64,000 nucleotides of DNA from Ochrobactrum vermis (lineage in GTDB: Bacteria > Pseudomonadota > Alphaproteobacteria > Rhizobiales > Rhizobiaceae). The position numbers and the translations under genes are program-made. Shown here piece by piece: positions 35,730 to 44,813 of this stretch. Under the pieces are notes generated by a model that made no database searches, was not told the DNA's origin, and saw only the letters and a program-made list of their open reading frames with translations. The DNA lies in the NCBI RefSeq assembly GCF_002975205.1, contig NZ_PCOC01000001.1, forward strand, positions 434,001-498,000. Direction: 5' to 3'. The first letter of the stretch is position 1. The number at the start of each line of letters is the position of its first letter.

Positions 35730-37181
35730 ATGGGTTTCACAGTCGCCATCGTCGGGCGTCCCAATGTCGGCAAGTCCACGCTGTTCAATCGCCTCGTCGG
35801 CCGCAAGCTGGCGCTGGTCGATGACCTGCCGGGCGTCACGCGCGACCGGCGTATCCACGATGCCAAGCTTTACGATCTGAAGTTTCAGGTCATCGACACG
35901 GCAGGTCTCGAAGAAGCTGCCAATGACAGCCTGGAAGCGCGCATGCGCGCCCAGACCGAGGCCGCCATTCAGGAAGCCGACGTGATTTTGTTCGTCGTCG
36001 ATGCCAAGAACGGCCTGACACCGACCGACAGCACCTTTGCTGAAGTGGTGCGACGTTCCGGCAAGCCGGTGGTGCTGGTCGCCAACAAGGCGGAAGCGCG
36101 CGGCGCGCAATCAGGCATGTACGACGCTTTCCAGCTTGGCCTCGGCGAACCGTGTCCGATCTCTGCCGAACACGGTCAGGGCATGCCCGATCTGCGCGAC
36201 GCGATTGTCGAGCTTCTGGGCGAAGAGCGTGCCTTTGCCGACGAGAAGGAAGAGGAAGTTGTAGACGAGGTTTTCACGCCGAAGGCAGTTGGAGAACTCA
36301 TCGGCGACGACATCGAAGACCCGGATGAGGAAATCATCCCGGCCTATGATGCGACCAAACCGCTGCGCATCGCCATTGTCGGACGCCCGAATGCGGGCAA
36401 GTCGACGATGATCAATACGATGCTCGGCGAAGACCGCCTGTTGACCGGGCCGGAAGCGGGCATCACGCGTGACTCGATTTCGGTCGATTGGGAATGGCAA
36501 GGTCGCAAGATCAAGCTGTTCGACACGGCAGGTCTGCGCCGCAAGTCGCGCGTGCAGGAAAAGCTCGAAAAGCTTTCGGTTGCCGACGGTCTGCGCGCGA
36601 TCCGTTTTGCGGAAGTCGTGATCATCGTGCTCGACGCGACGATCCCGTTTGAAAAGCAGGATCTGCAGATCGCCGATCTCATCATCCGTGAAGGCCGGGC
36701 ACCGATCATCGCATTCAACAAATGGGATCTGATCGAGGATCGCCAGATGGTTCTGGCCGATCTTTACGAGAAGACGGCTCGCCTGCTGCCGCAGGTGCGC
36801 GGGCTTCGCGCCGTGCCGATTTCCGGCGAGCGCGGGCAGGGTATCGACAAGCTCATGGAGAATGTCGTCAAGACCCACGAAATCTGGAACCGCCGCGTTT
36901 CGACCGGACGTCTCAATCGCTGGCTGGGAGGCGTTATCGCGCATCAGCCGCCACCGGCAGTCTCGGGTCGCCGCCTGAAGGTGAAATATATGACGCAGGT
37001 GAAGACCCGCCCGCCGGGCTTCGTCGTTTCCTGCTCGCGTCCCGATGCGATGCCGCAATCCTATGTGCGCTACCTCATCAACGGTCTGCGAGAGACCTTC
37101 GATATGCCGGGCGTGCCGATAAGGCTTTCATTGCGCACCTCGGACAATCCGTTCGCAGGCCGCGCGAAGAAAAAGAAATAA
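35730..37181 (+). CDS. der: GTPase Der (EngA)
   Basis: Der (483 aa) is an essential GTPase in 50S ribosome assembly. It has the unique double G-domain. The first has GRPNVGKST at residues 9-17, then DTAG and NKAE. The second has GRPNAGKST near residue 217, then DTAGLRRKS and NKWD. A KH-like C-terminal domain follows, ending in basic residues (RAKKKK). An acidic linker separates the two domains. It is followed by a strong terminator. Confidence 0.97.
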   Translation: MGFTVAIVGRPNVGKSTLFNRLVGRKLALVDDLPGVTRDRRIHDAKLYDLKFQVIDTAGLEEAANDSLEARMRAQTEAAIQEADVILFVVDAKNGLTPTDSTFAEVVRRSGKPVVLVANKAEARGAQSGMYDAFQLGLGEPCPISAEHGQGMPDLRDAIVELLGEERAFADEKEEEVVDEVFTPKAVGELIGDDIEDPDEEIIPAYDATKPLRIAIVGRPNAGKSTMINTMLGEDRLLTGPEAGITRDSISVDWEWQGRKIKLFDTAGLRRKSRVQEKLEKLSVADGLRAIRFAEVVIIVLDATIPFEKQDLQIADLIIREGRAPIIAFNKWDLIEDRQMVLADLYEKTARLLPQVRGLRAVPISGERGQGIDKLMENVVKTHEIWNRRVSTGRLNRWLGGVIAHQPPPAVSGRRLKVKYMTQVKTRPPGFVVSCSRPDAMPQSYVRYLINGLRETFDMPGVPIRLSLRTSDNPFAGRAKKKK

Positions 37182-37193
37182 GCTGACACAAAG

Positions 37194-37221
37194 AAAAAGC
37201 CCGGAGCGATCCGGGCTTTTT
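37194..37221. terminator. Bidirectional terminator after der
   Basis: Perfect 11-base arms AAAAAGCCCGG and CCGGGCTTTTT around a 6-base loop, 12 bases after the der stop and 12 bases from the convergent hydrolase gene. The flanking A and T runs make it work in both directions. Confidence 0.93.
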
Positions 37222-37232
37222 GCTTTCGATTT

Positions 37233-37925
37233 TCACGAGACGCCGCCGGCGGCCTCGGCGATCAATGCGGCAACCTCGTCGGGTTTTGACGCAAGCGAGG
37301 CATGGCTCGCATCCAGTGTGATGGTCTTGCGCGGTTTCATGCGCTCAGCCATCCTTTTCTGGTTTTCCGGGGCGATCATGTGGTCCTGAGTTGATAGCTG
37401 ATACCAGGTTGGCTTCTTCTTCCAGGCTGGCGCTGTGATCGTGTCGCCGAATGTATTGGCGATGGGGGCTTTCTGCGTGATTGCCATGACCAGAGCTTCA
37501 TCGGCGCTTAGATCCTGGCAGAAACTTTCGTGAAACTTGTCGTATTTGATCCAGAGATAGCCGTCGCTGTCAGGGGCCAGGTTGGCAATTGCCGCAGGCG
37601 GATGTTCCTGGCTGATGCCGCCGGGGCTTTCGCCCGCATCCGGTGCAAAGGCCGCGATGTAAACCAGACCCACCACATTGGGCAGATCGCCTGCCTGCGT
37701 AATGACCGCGCCGCCATAGGAATGACCGACCAGAAGGACAGGACCATCCTGTTGTGCCGTCATCTTGCGCAAGCGCTCCGCATCGTCGGCGAGCGAAGTC
37801 AACGGCATTTCGACAGCTCTTATCTTGTCATAACCCATCTGGGAAAGTGCGAGGATGACTTTGCTCCAGTGCGCCGCTCCTCCCCAAAAACCATGCGCGA
37901 GTACGATAGTCGGTTTTGTGCTCAT
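37233..37925 (-). CDS. Alpha/beta hydrolase
   Basis: The 230-residue hydrolase has the oxyanion segment LAHGFWGGAAHW, the nucleophile elbow LVGHSYGGAV with Ser near 68, and a C-terminal His in LDASHASLAS. It resembles the small hydrolases annotated as salicylate esterase-like or AHL-lactonase-like proteins; the substrate is open. It starts divergently from nothing obvious and ends in the shared terminator with der. Confidence 0.88.
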   Translation of the reverse strand: MSTKPTIVLAHGFWGGAAHWSKVILALSQMGYDKIRAVEMPLTSLADDAERLRKMTAQQDGPVLLVGHSYGGAVITQAGDLPNVVGLVYIAAFAPDAGESPGGISQEHPPAAIANLAPDSDGYLWIKYDKFHESFCQDLSADEALVMAITQKAPIANTFGDTITAPAWKKKPTWYQLSTQDHMIAPENQKRMAERMKPRKTITLDASHASLASKPDEVAALIAEAAGGVS

Positions 37926-38073
37926 GAGACGGTTTCCTATTTGACGTTGATGCCAAGGCAGGCACTCGAGAAATAGGGCATCAGTTTCTCATGAGAATAA
38001 GCCGTCACTAATATATTTGGAGGCAGGGATTGCATACTTCCGGCGTACTGCCGGAAGTCATGTTTGGGCTGGA

Positions 38074-38166
38074 GTGCATCCCGAAAAGTGTGAAACGCCT
38101 GCGCAGGGAAATCAGTCCGCTGGACTGATTTCTGATCTTGCTTAGATCAGATCGACACGCGCTCTA
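38074..38166. repeat. Composite palindromic repeat at the 3' end of the OmpA-family gene
   Basis: It starts with half of the A motif (GTGCATCCCGAAAAGTGTGA) and continues with two hairpins. The first has perfect arms AAATCAGTCC and GGACTGATTT (38109-38131); the second has CTGATCT and AGATCAG (38132-38150). The end, CGCTCTA, contains the TAG stop of the OmpA-family gene on the minus strand. Confidence 0.78.
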
Positions 38167-38766
38167 GCCTTTCGGCAGCACAAATTCGACGCGCCGGTTT
38201 TGCGTCCGCCCATCGGGATTGTCCTTGCCCTCGATTTCATTGGGCGCGACAGGTTCGCTCTCGCCATGCCCCTCTGGCTTCAGTCGTTCCGATTGCACGC
38301 CATTGCTGACGAGAAATCTGGCGACCGCATCGGCGCGGCTTTTCGACAGTTTATCGTTGTAGCTGTCTGACCCTTTGGAATCGGTGTGGCCGACAACACG
38401 GACGGCAGAGTCCGGCATGCTGTCGAGTATACTGGCAATGTCAGTCAGCGTAGACTTGGCCTTGCCGGTCAATTTGGCGCTGTCGAAGCCGAACAGAATA
38501 TCGCTCGTCACGGAAAGGACGATGCTGTCATCGGTTTCCCGCATTGTGATGTTGCCGCTTTTCTCGACAATCTGTTGTGCTGCCCCTGACAGGCCGCGTG
38601 CCTTGCCATCTGTACTGCCCGATGCGGATACAAGGTCACGAATCTCGGGCACGAGATCACGGATATAGGCGCTGTTGTCAGTGCCTGTGTTCTGCGCGAT
38701 CGCGATGGATGGCAGGCAAAGCGCGGCAAGGCTGATTGCGATGCTGCCTATGAACTGATTGGTCAT
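38164..38766 (-). CDS. OmpA-family outer-membrane/peptidoglycan-associated protein
   Basis: The 200-residue protein has a signal peptide (MTNQFIGSIAISLAALCLPS, cut near AIAQ) and a C-terminal OmpA domain (about 85-200). The peptidoglycan-binding pattern includes VRVVGHTDSKGSDSYNDKLS, SRADAVARFLVSNGV and GRTQNRRVEFVL. It lacks a beta-barrel and a lipobox, so it is probably periplasmic. It lies 9 bases downstream of another secreted protein gene and is likely co-transcribed. Confidence 0.9.
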   Translation of the reverse strand: MTNQFIGSIAISLAALCLPSIAIAQNTGTDNSAYIRDLVPEIRDLVSASGSTDGKARGLSGAAQQIVEKSGNITMRETDDSIVLSVTSDILFGFDSAKLTGKAKSTLTDIASILDSMPDSAVRVVGHTDSKGSDSYNDKLSKSRADAVARFLVSNGVQSERLKPEGHGESEPVAPNEIEGKDNPDGRTQNRRVEFVLPKG

Positions 38767-38775
38767 GGACAGCCC

Positions 38776-39264
38776 CTATTCGGCGGGAACGGCGAATGGT
38801 CCGAGCGGCTCGACCCCTTTTATATAGAGCGTCACCTTCTGGCCTTTCGGTGGCGCGGGAAAGACGCCATGCCAGACGCCGACGACATGGCCCGTGCCGA
38901 AAAGGGAAACTGCTGCCGGAGCGAGCGGCTTGCCTTCCGAATCTTTCAGCAGAAGATATTTTTTGTCGCCTGCCAGAAGATAGTAATCATTCTCGTAATC
39001 TTTGTCCGACAGCGCTGTGTAAAGCGTTGTCGAAACGCTCCCACCTTCCCTGGCATTGATGAAACGGACCTTGACCGTCAGCTTGTCGCCGTCTGCCACG
39101 ACACCGCTGACCTCTGCGGTCGCCTGACCGCTGCTGTGATAGCCGGTTGCTATCGGCTGGCCGGTTGTCTCCTGAGCATTTGCAGCATAGGGAAGCGCGC
39201 TGGCTGAAAGTAAGACAGCGGCAAGAACCGTACGTGAGAGAAACGCCATGAGTATCGCTTTCAT
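38776..39264 (-). CDS. Secreted protein of unknown function
   Basis: The 162-residue protein begins MKAILMAFLSRTVLAAVLLS and has a signal peptide ending near NAQE. The mature part is predicted to be beta-rich, with GDKLTVKVRFINAREGGSVS and VTLYIKGVEPLGPFAVPAE at the C-terminus. I recognise no family. It is probably co-transcribed with the OmpA-family gene 9 bases downstream. A start at 39249 is also possible. Confidence 0.72.
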   Translation of the reverse strand: MKAILMAFLSRTVLAAVLLSASALPYAANAQETTGQPIATGYHSSGQATAEVSGVVADGDKLTVKVRFINAREGGSVSTTLYTALSDKDYENDYYLLAGDKKYLLLKDSEGKPLAPAAVSLFGTGHVVGVWHGVFPAPPKGQKVTLYIKGVEPLGPFAVPAE

Positions 39265-39610
39265 TTGTTGGATGACCTTGAGCATAGCGAAGCCAGATGG
39301 AAAACATCGGGCAATACGTGAAGGCGGTGAGAACAAATAAGCGGAGCAGTTCAGCGGATGTGAGCATAAGACGAACCACTCCAGGTGCGGCGCAGAAACC
39401 TAACAGGCCCAAAACAGAATTCATGTAAACTTTAAAGACCCTCATTAACATTTGCGCGACCGGAGATTTTTCTCATCAGAACAGCGCTGGTCGTGATCGT
39501 GATCGCGACCAGCACTTAATTTCGCACTTTCGGGTTGAGCTCTCCTCTCGCGACTGGTAAGTCGCCTGCCTTCCGCGAATTGTCTCGAAATCCCGCAAAA
39601 AGGTGCAACC
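39265..39610. other. 346-base gap between divergent secreted-protein and Hsp70 genes
   Basis: No gene is seen. Two hairpins occur ahead of the Hsp70 gene: GCTGGTCG and CGACCAGC (39486-39513) and GCGACT-GGTA-AGTCGC (39550-39565). Promoters for the two divergent genes must lie here but no convincing sites were found. Confidence 0.5.
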
Positions 39611-40930
39611 ATGACGAAGGCTGGCCAGAGCCGTTTTGACGGCGTGACATTGGGCATCGATTTTGGCACGACCAATACGGTAATTTCTGTCGCAGCGCCT
39701 GACGGCACGACAGCGGTTCTGAGCGTGCCGAAGGACGGGGTCGACATTACGGGTTACCGTTCGATCCTTTGCTTCTGGCAGGATCGCCAAACCGGCGAGC
39801 GCACCGTTGAAAGCGGGCCTTGGGCGATGGATGTATTCGTCAACGCGCCGCATTCGACCCGCATGCTGCAATCGTTCAAGACATTCGCGGCATCGAAATC
39901 CTTCACCGACACACCGGTTTTCGGCAAGCGGTTCAAGTTCGAGGACATTCTGAAGACATTCCTCGAAACGGTTGCCGCACGGCTGGGCGACCGCCTGCCG
40001 CCAAAGGGCAACCGTGTGGTTATCGGCAGGCCGGTGATTTTTGCAGGCGCATCACCGGACGAGGCGCTGGCCATGCAGCGCTATGAAAAGGCGTTCCGGG
40101 CGTTCGGCTTCACCGATATTCACTATGTCTATGAGCCTGTTGCTGCCGCTTATTTCTATGCACAGGAACTGAAGGCAGCATCGACCGTTCTGGTGGCTGA
40201 CTTCGGCGGCGGTACGAGCGACTTTTCCATCGTGCGATTCGAAGTGGACAAGAATGGTCTCAGCTTCATGCCACTCAGCCAGACGGGACTTGGCATCGCA
40301 GGTGATACATTCGACTATCGCATCATCGATAATGCCGTGTCGCCGCTGCTCGGGAAGGGTACGGAATACCAGTCCTTCGGCAAGCGGCTGACCATTCCGA
40401 ACCATTATTATGCAAACTTTGCGCGCTGGAACACATTGTTCCTGATGAACTCTCCGGCGACTATTCGCGATCTGGACGAACTGGCCCGGCAAGCGGTCGA
40501 TCCGAAGCCGCTCGAACATTTCATCAATCTGATCGAGAACGACTATGGCTACGAAATTTATCGCGCTGTGTCGGACCTGAAGGTGCGTCTTTCTTCGCAA
40601 CGCATATGCGAACTACACTTCAAGGCGGACGATTTTGAAATCCGCTCTGATGTCACACGCAATGATTTCGAAAACTGGATTTTTGACGATGTGCGCCAGA
40701 TCGAACAATCGGTGCAGCAGGCCGTGGACAGAGCGGGCCTTGAAACTTCGGCTATCGACCGCGTTTTCCTGACCGGCGGCACGTCTTTCGTGCCCGTCAT
40801 CCGCACCGTGTTCGAGAATCGCTTCCCCGATGCCGCGGTAACAAGCTCGAACCAGTTCGATTCCATTGCCAATGGCCTCGCATTGATCGGGCAGAGCGCT
40901 GATATCGAACGCTGGGCAGTAAAATGGTAA
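39611..40930 (+). CDS. YegD-like Hsp70 family protein
   Basis: The 439-residue protein has the Hsp70 ATPase signatures LGIDFGTTNTVIS, VADFGGGTSDFSIVRF and VFLTGGTSFVPVIR, but ends right after the nucleotide-binding domain and lacks the DnaK substrate-binding domain. This is the YegD arrangement, whose function is unknown. No DnaJ or GrpE gene adjoins. A TenA-family gene follows 43 bases downstream and is probably co-transcribed. Confidence 0.92.
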   Translation: MTKAGQSRFDGVTLGIDFGTTNTVISVAAPDGTTAVLSVPKDGVDITGYRSILCFWQDRQTGERTVESGPWAMDVFVNAPHSTRMLQSFKTFAASKSFTDTPVFGKRFKFEDILKTFLETVAARLGDRLPPKGNRVVIGRPVIFAGASPDEALAMQRYEKAFRAFGFTDIHYVYEPVAAAYFYAQELKAASTVLVADFGGGTSDFSIVRFEVDKNGLSFMPLSQTGLGIAGDTFDYRIIDNAVSPLLGKGTEYQSFGKRLTIPNHYYANFARWNTLFLMNSPATIRDLDELARQAVDPKPLEHFINLIENDYGYEIYRAVSDLKVRLSSQRICELHFKADDFEIRSDVTRNDFENWIFDDVRQIEQSVQQAVDRAGLETSAIDRVFLTGGTSFVPVIRTVFENRFPDAAVTSSNQFDSIANGLALIGQSADIERWAVKW

Positions 40931-40973
40931 GCATTGCCTGAGTAGGTTTCCGTTCAAAGAAATGGAGATCATT

Positions 40974-41633
40974 GTGTCAGACAATACCGTCCAAGCCTTC
41001 TCTGAGCGCCTGCGGCAAAGCACCGAACCATTTTGGTCGCAGGCCGTTGACCATCGCCTCGTTGGCGAAATCTATACGGGCACTGTCGCACCCGATGTCA
41101 TGACGCGCTATCTGGTGCAGGACCATCGGTTTATCGACTGCTTTTTGTCACTGCTGGGTGGAACGCTCGTCAATTGCGACAGGATGGAAGCCAAGCTGAC
41201 ATTGGGCCGGTTCATCGGCATGATCAGCAGCGACGAGAATTCCTATTTCGAGCGCGCCTTTGCAAAGCTTGCAGTCGCTGACACCGAGCGTTTCGATACG
41301 CCCGATGCGGCGCCGACCGCCGCATTCAAGGAACTGATGCTGGAGGCTGCGCGATCCGGCTCCTATGCGGCCTGCCTGTCGGTGCTGACGGTTGCCGAAT
41401 GGCTTTATCTCGACTGGGCGGAAAAAGCGCCGAAGCCATTGCCCGACGATTTCATTTTCGCGGAATGGATCGTGCTGCACGACAATCCATATTTCGTGGA
41501 GTTCGTGGGTTTCCTGCGCTCGGAGCTCGACCGGGTTGGCCCGGCAGCGGCAGAACAATGCCAGCAGTTCTTCCGGCGAGCGGTCGAACTGGAAAAGGCA
41601 TTCTTCGATGCCGCCTATGAGGGCCATAGCTGA
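40974..41633 (+). CDS. TenA-family protein (TenA_E type, thiamine pyrimidine salvage)
   Basis: The 219-residue helical protein has the TenA/thiaminase II fold, with YLVQDHRFIDCFLSLLGG and TVAEWLYLDWAEK. In TenA_C proteins the second segment has a catalytic cysteine just before W-x-Y; here that position is Ala-Glu, as in TenA_E proteins, which salvage the aminopyrimidine part of thiamine. GTG 40974 is preferred because GGAG lies 6 bases upstream; ATG 40962 would overlap that site. It follows an Hsp70-like gene. Confidence 0.82.
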   Translation: MSDNTVQAFSERLRQSTEPFWSQAVDHRLVGEIYTGTVAPDVMTRYLVQDHRFIDCFLSLLGGTLVNCDRMEAKLTLGRFIGMISSDENSYFERAFAKLAVADTERFDTPDAAPTAAFKELMLEAARSGSYAACLSVLTVAEWLYLDWAEKAPKPLPDDFIFAEWIVLHDNPYFVEFVGFLRSELDRVGPAAAEQCQQFFRRAVELEKAFFDAAYEGHS

Positions 41634-41661
41634 TCAGTTGGGGCTGATCAGTTGGCGCTGA

Positions 41662-42072
41662 TCAGTTACTGGCGGAGGGGAAGGGACAGTTGCTGTCGCC
41701 TTCCTCGCATTTGAGATATTTCCTGAGATCGGTGACGCGCTCCGTCGTCAGGTCGGACAGGCAGATCGAATAGGCCATGCCGGAAATGCTGCCGCCACCA
41801 ACTGTCTGCATATCGCATTCGGCATTGCGGAAGGCGATCCAGGCTCGTTGCGACTGAACCAGTTTTTTCTTCAGGTCCGCATCGTCGGCGCGGTTCTGCA
41901 AGGTCTTGAAGATCTTGTTCAGTTCGGCATCCGATTTCTTGTAGGCCTTGCCATAACACTCATTGAGTGCGGCTTGCGAACTGGCGTTCTGGCAGTCATC
42001 GGCCTGAGCCGTGGCAATGACTGCAAACGAACTGAAAGCCAGCCCGATAATCCCGATCTTCAAACCCCGCAT
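41662..42072 (-). CDS. LprI-like (DUF1311) secreted protein
   Basis: The 136-residue protein has a signal peptide (MRGLKIGIIGLAFSSFAVIA, cut near AQAD) and the DUF1311 pattern DCQNASSQAALNECYGKAYK and LVQSQRAWIAFRNAECD, with six cysteines that probably form disulfides. DUF1311 includes the lysozyme inhibitor LprI of Mycobacterium. Inhibition of host lysozyme is an inference. It is convergent with the TenA gene. Confidence 0.87.
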   Translation of the reverse strand: MRGLKIGIIGLAFSSFAVIATAQADDCQNASSQAALNECYGKAYKKSDAELNKIFKTLQNRADDADLKKKLVQSQRAWIAFRNAECDMQTVGGGSISGMAYSICLSDLTTERVTDLRKYLKCEEGDSNCPFPSASN

Positions 42073-42149
42073 AAACTTCCTCCCCGTAGCTTCAATGAAC
42101 GGTATCTTCATCGCAAATAGAACGGTTGTCACTAAAGAAAAGATGGCAG

Positions 42150-42542
42150 CTAATTCTCGAAGCGGCTCGACCCATCGCGGTCGCGCTCATAGCCTTTCAT
42201 GTATGGGAAAGGCGGCAGCCAGGATTCGCGACGGATCGTCCAGAGTTCATAGGTCGGCCTGAACTGGTCCGGCGCATCAAGCGAACCGAGATTGACCTCG
42301 ACTTCATCCGCACTGCGCCCGAAAACCGGAGAGCCACAACGCGGACAGAAAAACCGTCCCGCATAGTCGCGGGTTTCCCCCTCGACCGTAACCGCAGCTT
42401 CAGGAAATATCGCCGAGGCATGAAACAGGGCTCCGTGGTGCTTGCGACAGTCGAGGCAATGGCAGACGCCGACCCGATAGGGTTGTCCCGACGCTTCAAA
42501 GCGGACATTGCCGCACAGGCATCCACCCGTGAATTTTTCCAT
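42150..42542 (-). CDS. GFA-family zinc protein
   Basis: The 130-residue protein shows the zinc-binding cysteines of the GFA (glutathione-dependent formaldehyde-activating-like) family: GGCLCGNVRFEA, VCHCLDCRKHHGALF and FFCPRCGSPVFG. Most members have no proven function. It starts at 42542 (MEKFTGGCLCG); longer starts would extend into a region without family similarity. It is divergent from the cell-wall hydrolase gene. Confidence 0.9.
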   Translation of the reverse strand: MEKFTGGCLCGNVRFEASGQPYRVGVCHCLDCRKHHGALFHASAIFPEAAVTVEGETRDYAGRFFCPRCGSPVFGRSADEVEVNLGSLDAPDQFRPTYELWTIRRESWLPPFPYMKGYERDRDGSSRFEN

Positions 42543-42591
42543 GAGGCACCTCCTTCGCCGCAGCTGTTCGACACTTGTAAAGGCAAAACGC

Positions 42592-42707
42592 TTAAACCCT
42601 GCATTAACCATATTCGTTCATGGTTAACGCGCTGCTGATAATGACTGTATTAGCCGGAGCTGCAAGCGTGTCCTCCACCCATTGGACAAGGTTAATATTC
42701 CGTTATC
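42592..42707 (+). promoter_or_regulatory. TTAA-rich sites upstream of the cell-wall hydrolase (CtrA-like)
   Basis: TTAACCAT (42604-42611) and ATGGTTAA (42620-42627) form a perfect inverted repeat. TTAA-N7-TTAT at 42692-42706 is one base from the CtrA consensus TTAA-N7-TTAA. TTAA at 42592 is 8 bases before the next TTAA. Control by the cell-cycle regulator CtrA is possible but unproven. Confidence 0.35.
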
Positions 42708-42744
42708 ACCGGCGTCAGTTAAGTCAGTGTGAGTGGAGTGTGCG

Positions 42745-44034
42745 GTGCGTCTTGTATCTTTACGAGCGCTGTTTGGTCGAAGGAAGGCCGTTGCCGAGCC
42801 GGTGTGGCATTACCCTGTCACGGGCTATTGCCCGGAAGAGGGGCGCTATTACGCCGTAAGGGCAAAGCCACGCCAGACAGTTCATAAACCGCATCGTCTG
42901 GTGCCGCTGGTTCTGGCGGCGGTGACCTATCTTTTCAACCCCAATGCGATTGCCTTTCAGGATATGGCGAGCCTCGTGCCGTCTGCCGATCTTGGCGCGC
43001 ATCGCTGGACCGCCTTTGTCGCCAAGGCACCGGTCGGCTCGGTGCATCAGGCCGAAATGCCGTTCGTGGATGCAACGACTGTAACCGGCAGCATCGCCAC
43101 CAACGGCATCGAAGTGCCGGGTATCGGACGGGTTGCGCTCTCTGGCGGACGAAAGTCGGCAAAGCTCGGCCCGGACGATCCGAACCCGGACGAAAACCGG
43201 ATCAATCGTGCCGACAAGACCGGCCGTCTGGTCTCGGTGAAACCCAAGGCACCTGCCAAGGCTTTTACCGCCGGCAGCATGTTCGACAAGATCAGCATGA
43301 TCACGCGTCCGCCGGAAAAGACGGACGCGAAAATGGCTTTCTCCAGCAAGCTGGAGGGCAAGGAAGTCGCCATCACAATGGCATTCCATGCGGTCATGCC
43401 ACCGAAAATACGCTCTGAAATGCCGACCCAGCTTGCCAAGCTCATTACCAATGACCAGCCGGATGCGCTGGCCCTTGGTTATGCGCCTGCGACGCCGGAC
43501 TATGGCAAGACATCGCCGTTCGAAAGCATCTTGAAGCCTCAGCCGGACGAAGGCCGCTTCGTGCCCCCCATCGGTGAAAAGGATCATGAATGGGCAGCAA
43601 CACCTCTGCCGCCTTCTGCTTTCAGCAAGAGCGAACAGAAGTGCCTTGCGGAGGCCGTCTATTATGAAGCGCGCGGCGAAACGGTGAAGGGGCAGGTTGC
43701 CGTCGCTCAGGTTGTCCTCAACCGTGTGCGCAACCCGGCCTATCCGGGTTCGATCTGCGGCGTGGTCTACCAGAATCGCGACTGGCTCAATGCCTGCCAG
43801 TTTTCCTTTGCCTGTGACGGCCAGAAGCACCGCGTTACTGAAATGCCGCAATGGCGTATGGCCCAACAGGTGGCAAAGACCGTATCTGCCGGTCAGATCT
43901 GGCTGCCGGAAGTGGGCTCCGCCACCCACTATCACGCGACCTATGTTCGCCCGTTCTGGGCGCCGACCATGAAAAAGGTCACGAAAATCGGCCTCCATAT
44001 TTTCTATCGTACCTATGGCGGCGGGTGGAGCTGA
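42745..44034 (+). CDS. SleB-like cell-wall hydrolase
   Basis: The 429-residue protein has an N-terminal hydrophobic segment (RLVPLVLAAVTYLFNPNAIA) that can act as a membrane anchor, a long proline-rich middle part, and a C-terminal hydrolase_2/SleB domain. The domain starts KCLAEAVYYEARGE, with the likely catalytic Glu, and continues AQVVLNRVRNPAYPGSICGVVYQ. This family cleaves peptidoglycan glycan strands. GTG 42745 has GGAG 6 bases upstream and is preferred to GTG 42733. Confidence 0.88.
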   Translation: MRLVSLRALFGRRKAVAEPVWHYPVTGYCPEEGRYYAVRAKPRQTVHKPHRLVPLVLAAVTYLFNPNAIAFQDMASLVPSADLGAHRWTAFVAKAPVGSVHQAEMPFVDATTVTGSIATNGIEVPGIGRVALSGGRKSAKLGPDDPNPDENRINRADKTGRLVSVKPKAPAKAFTAGSMFDKISMITRPPEKTDAKMAFSSKLEGKEVAITMAFHAVMPPKIRSEMPTQLAKLITNDQPDALALGYAPATPDYGKTSPFESILKPQPDEGRFVPPIGEKDHEWAATPLPPSAFSKSEQKCLAEAVYYEARGETVKGQVAVAQVVLNRVRNPAYPGSICGVVYQNRDWLNACQFSFACDGQKHRVTEMPQWRMAQQVAKTVSAGQIWLPEVGSATHYHATYVRPFWAPTMKKVTKIGLHIFYRTYGGGWS

Positions 44035-44376
44035 TCCATCCAGTCTCCCGGCATAACCGGATCGGGCTGACTTCAGGTCACATTTTTGTTAGCGGACTAA
44101 AAGGTCGAACAGGCGCATAAGGCCGACTTTCGTATCGAGCCGAATATGGCGCGACCATCCAAAATCGATTCCGTTTTTTTAGCCAATAATGTGACCAATC
44201 TGATCCTTTGGTCGGAAAATGAGTCGCACTAGTATCTAAGTGATTGATATTGCTTGCTAAAAAACCTTTTGGAGCAATGCCTGCACCGCCTTGACTAGCG
44301 GGCGGCGTGTCAATATGTTGCGCGCAACTTGGAAATGGGATTGAAATCCTCGTATTTCTTGAAAAAGGAGCTGCCA
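44035..44376. other. 342-base gap before the F0 ATP synthase operon
   Basis: No gene is seen. The region is AT-rich in the middle. A plausible sigma-70-type promoter for atpI lies at 44291-44319: TTGACT, 17-base spacer, TATGTT. Transcription would start about 50 bases before the atpI start. Confidence 0.45.
44291..44319 (+). promoter_or_regulatory. Candidate promoter of the atpIBEF'F operon
   Basis: TTGACT at 44291-44296 and TATGTT at 44314-44319 are separated by 17 bases. The position, about 60 bases before the atpI start codon, fits. No mapped start is available. Confidence 0.4.
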
Positions 44377-44775
44377 ATGGCGCGCGGGACTGAACCCGGA
44401 AAGCCATCCGGTGCGATCAAGAATGCGAAGAACGAACCCGGTTCCGGGGAGCTGGATCAGCGTTTGAACCGCCTGGAGGCCGAACTGGCCAAGAAGGGTG
44501 TGCTCAAACAACCGGCTTCCGAAGAGGAGCGATCGGCGACTGCAAGCTCGGTCGCGCAGGCCATGAAGATTTCCAGCGAGTTTATCGCAGGGGTTCTGGT
44601 CGGTGCGCTGATTGGCTGGTTCATTGATCGTGTCGCTGGTACATCGCCCTGGGGATTGATCGTATTTCTCCTCCTTGGCTTTGGTGCTGGCGTCCTCAAC
44701 GTGCTTCGTTCCGCTGGATATGTTGCCGAACAGGGCAACATTAAATCTAGCGCGGAAAAGAACGACAAGAAATAG
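44377..44775 (+). CDS. atpI: ATP synthase protein I (AtpI)
   Basis: The 132-residue protein has a charged N-terminus and two transmembrane helices (about 70-90 and 95-115), with FIAGVLVGALIGWFIDR and GLIVFLLLGFGAGVLNVLRSAGY, the AtpI/Atp1 pattern. AtpI aids assembly of the c-ring. The start at 44377 has AAGGAG 6 bases upstream. It is the first gene of the F0 operon. Confidence 0.93.
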   Translation: MARGTEPGKPSGAIKNAKNEPGSGELDQRLNRLEAELAKKGVLKQPASEEERSATASSVAQAMKISSEFIAGVLVGALIGWFIDRVAGTSPWGLIVFLLLGFGAGVLNVLRSAGYVAEQGNIKSSAEKNDKK

Positions 44776-44813
44776 GACTTGACGGGCTTCCCGGTAAAGT
44801 TCGTTCAAGTGTA

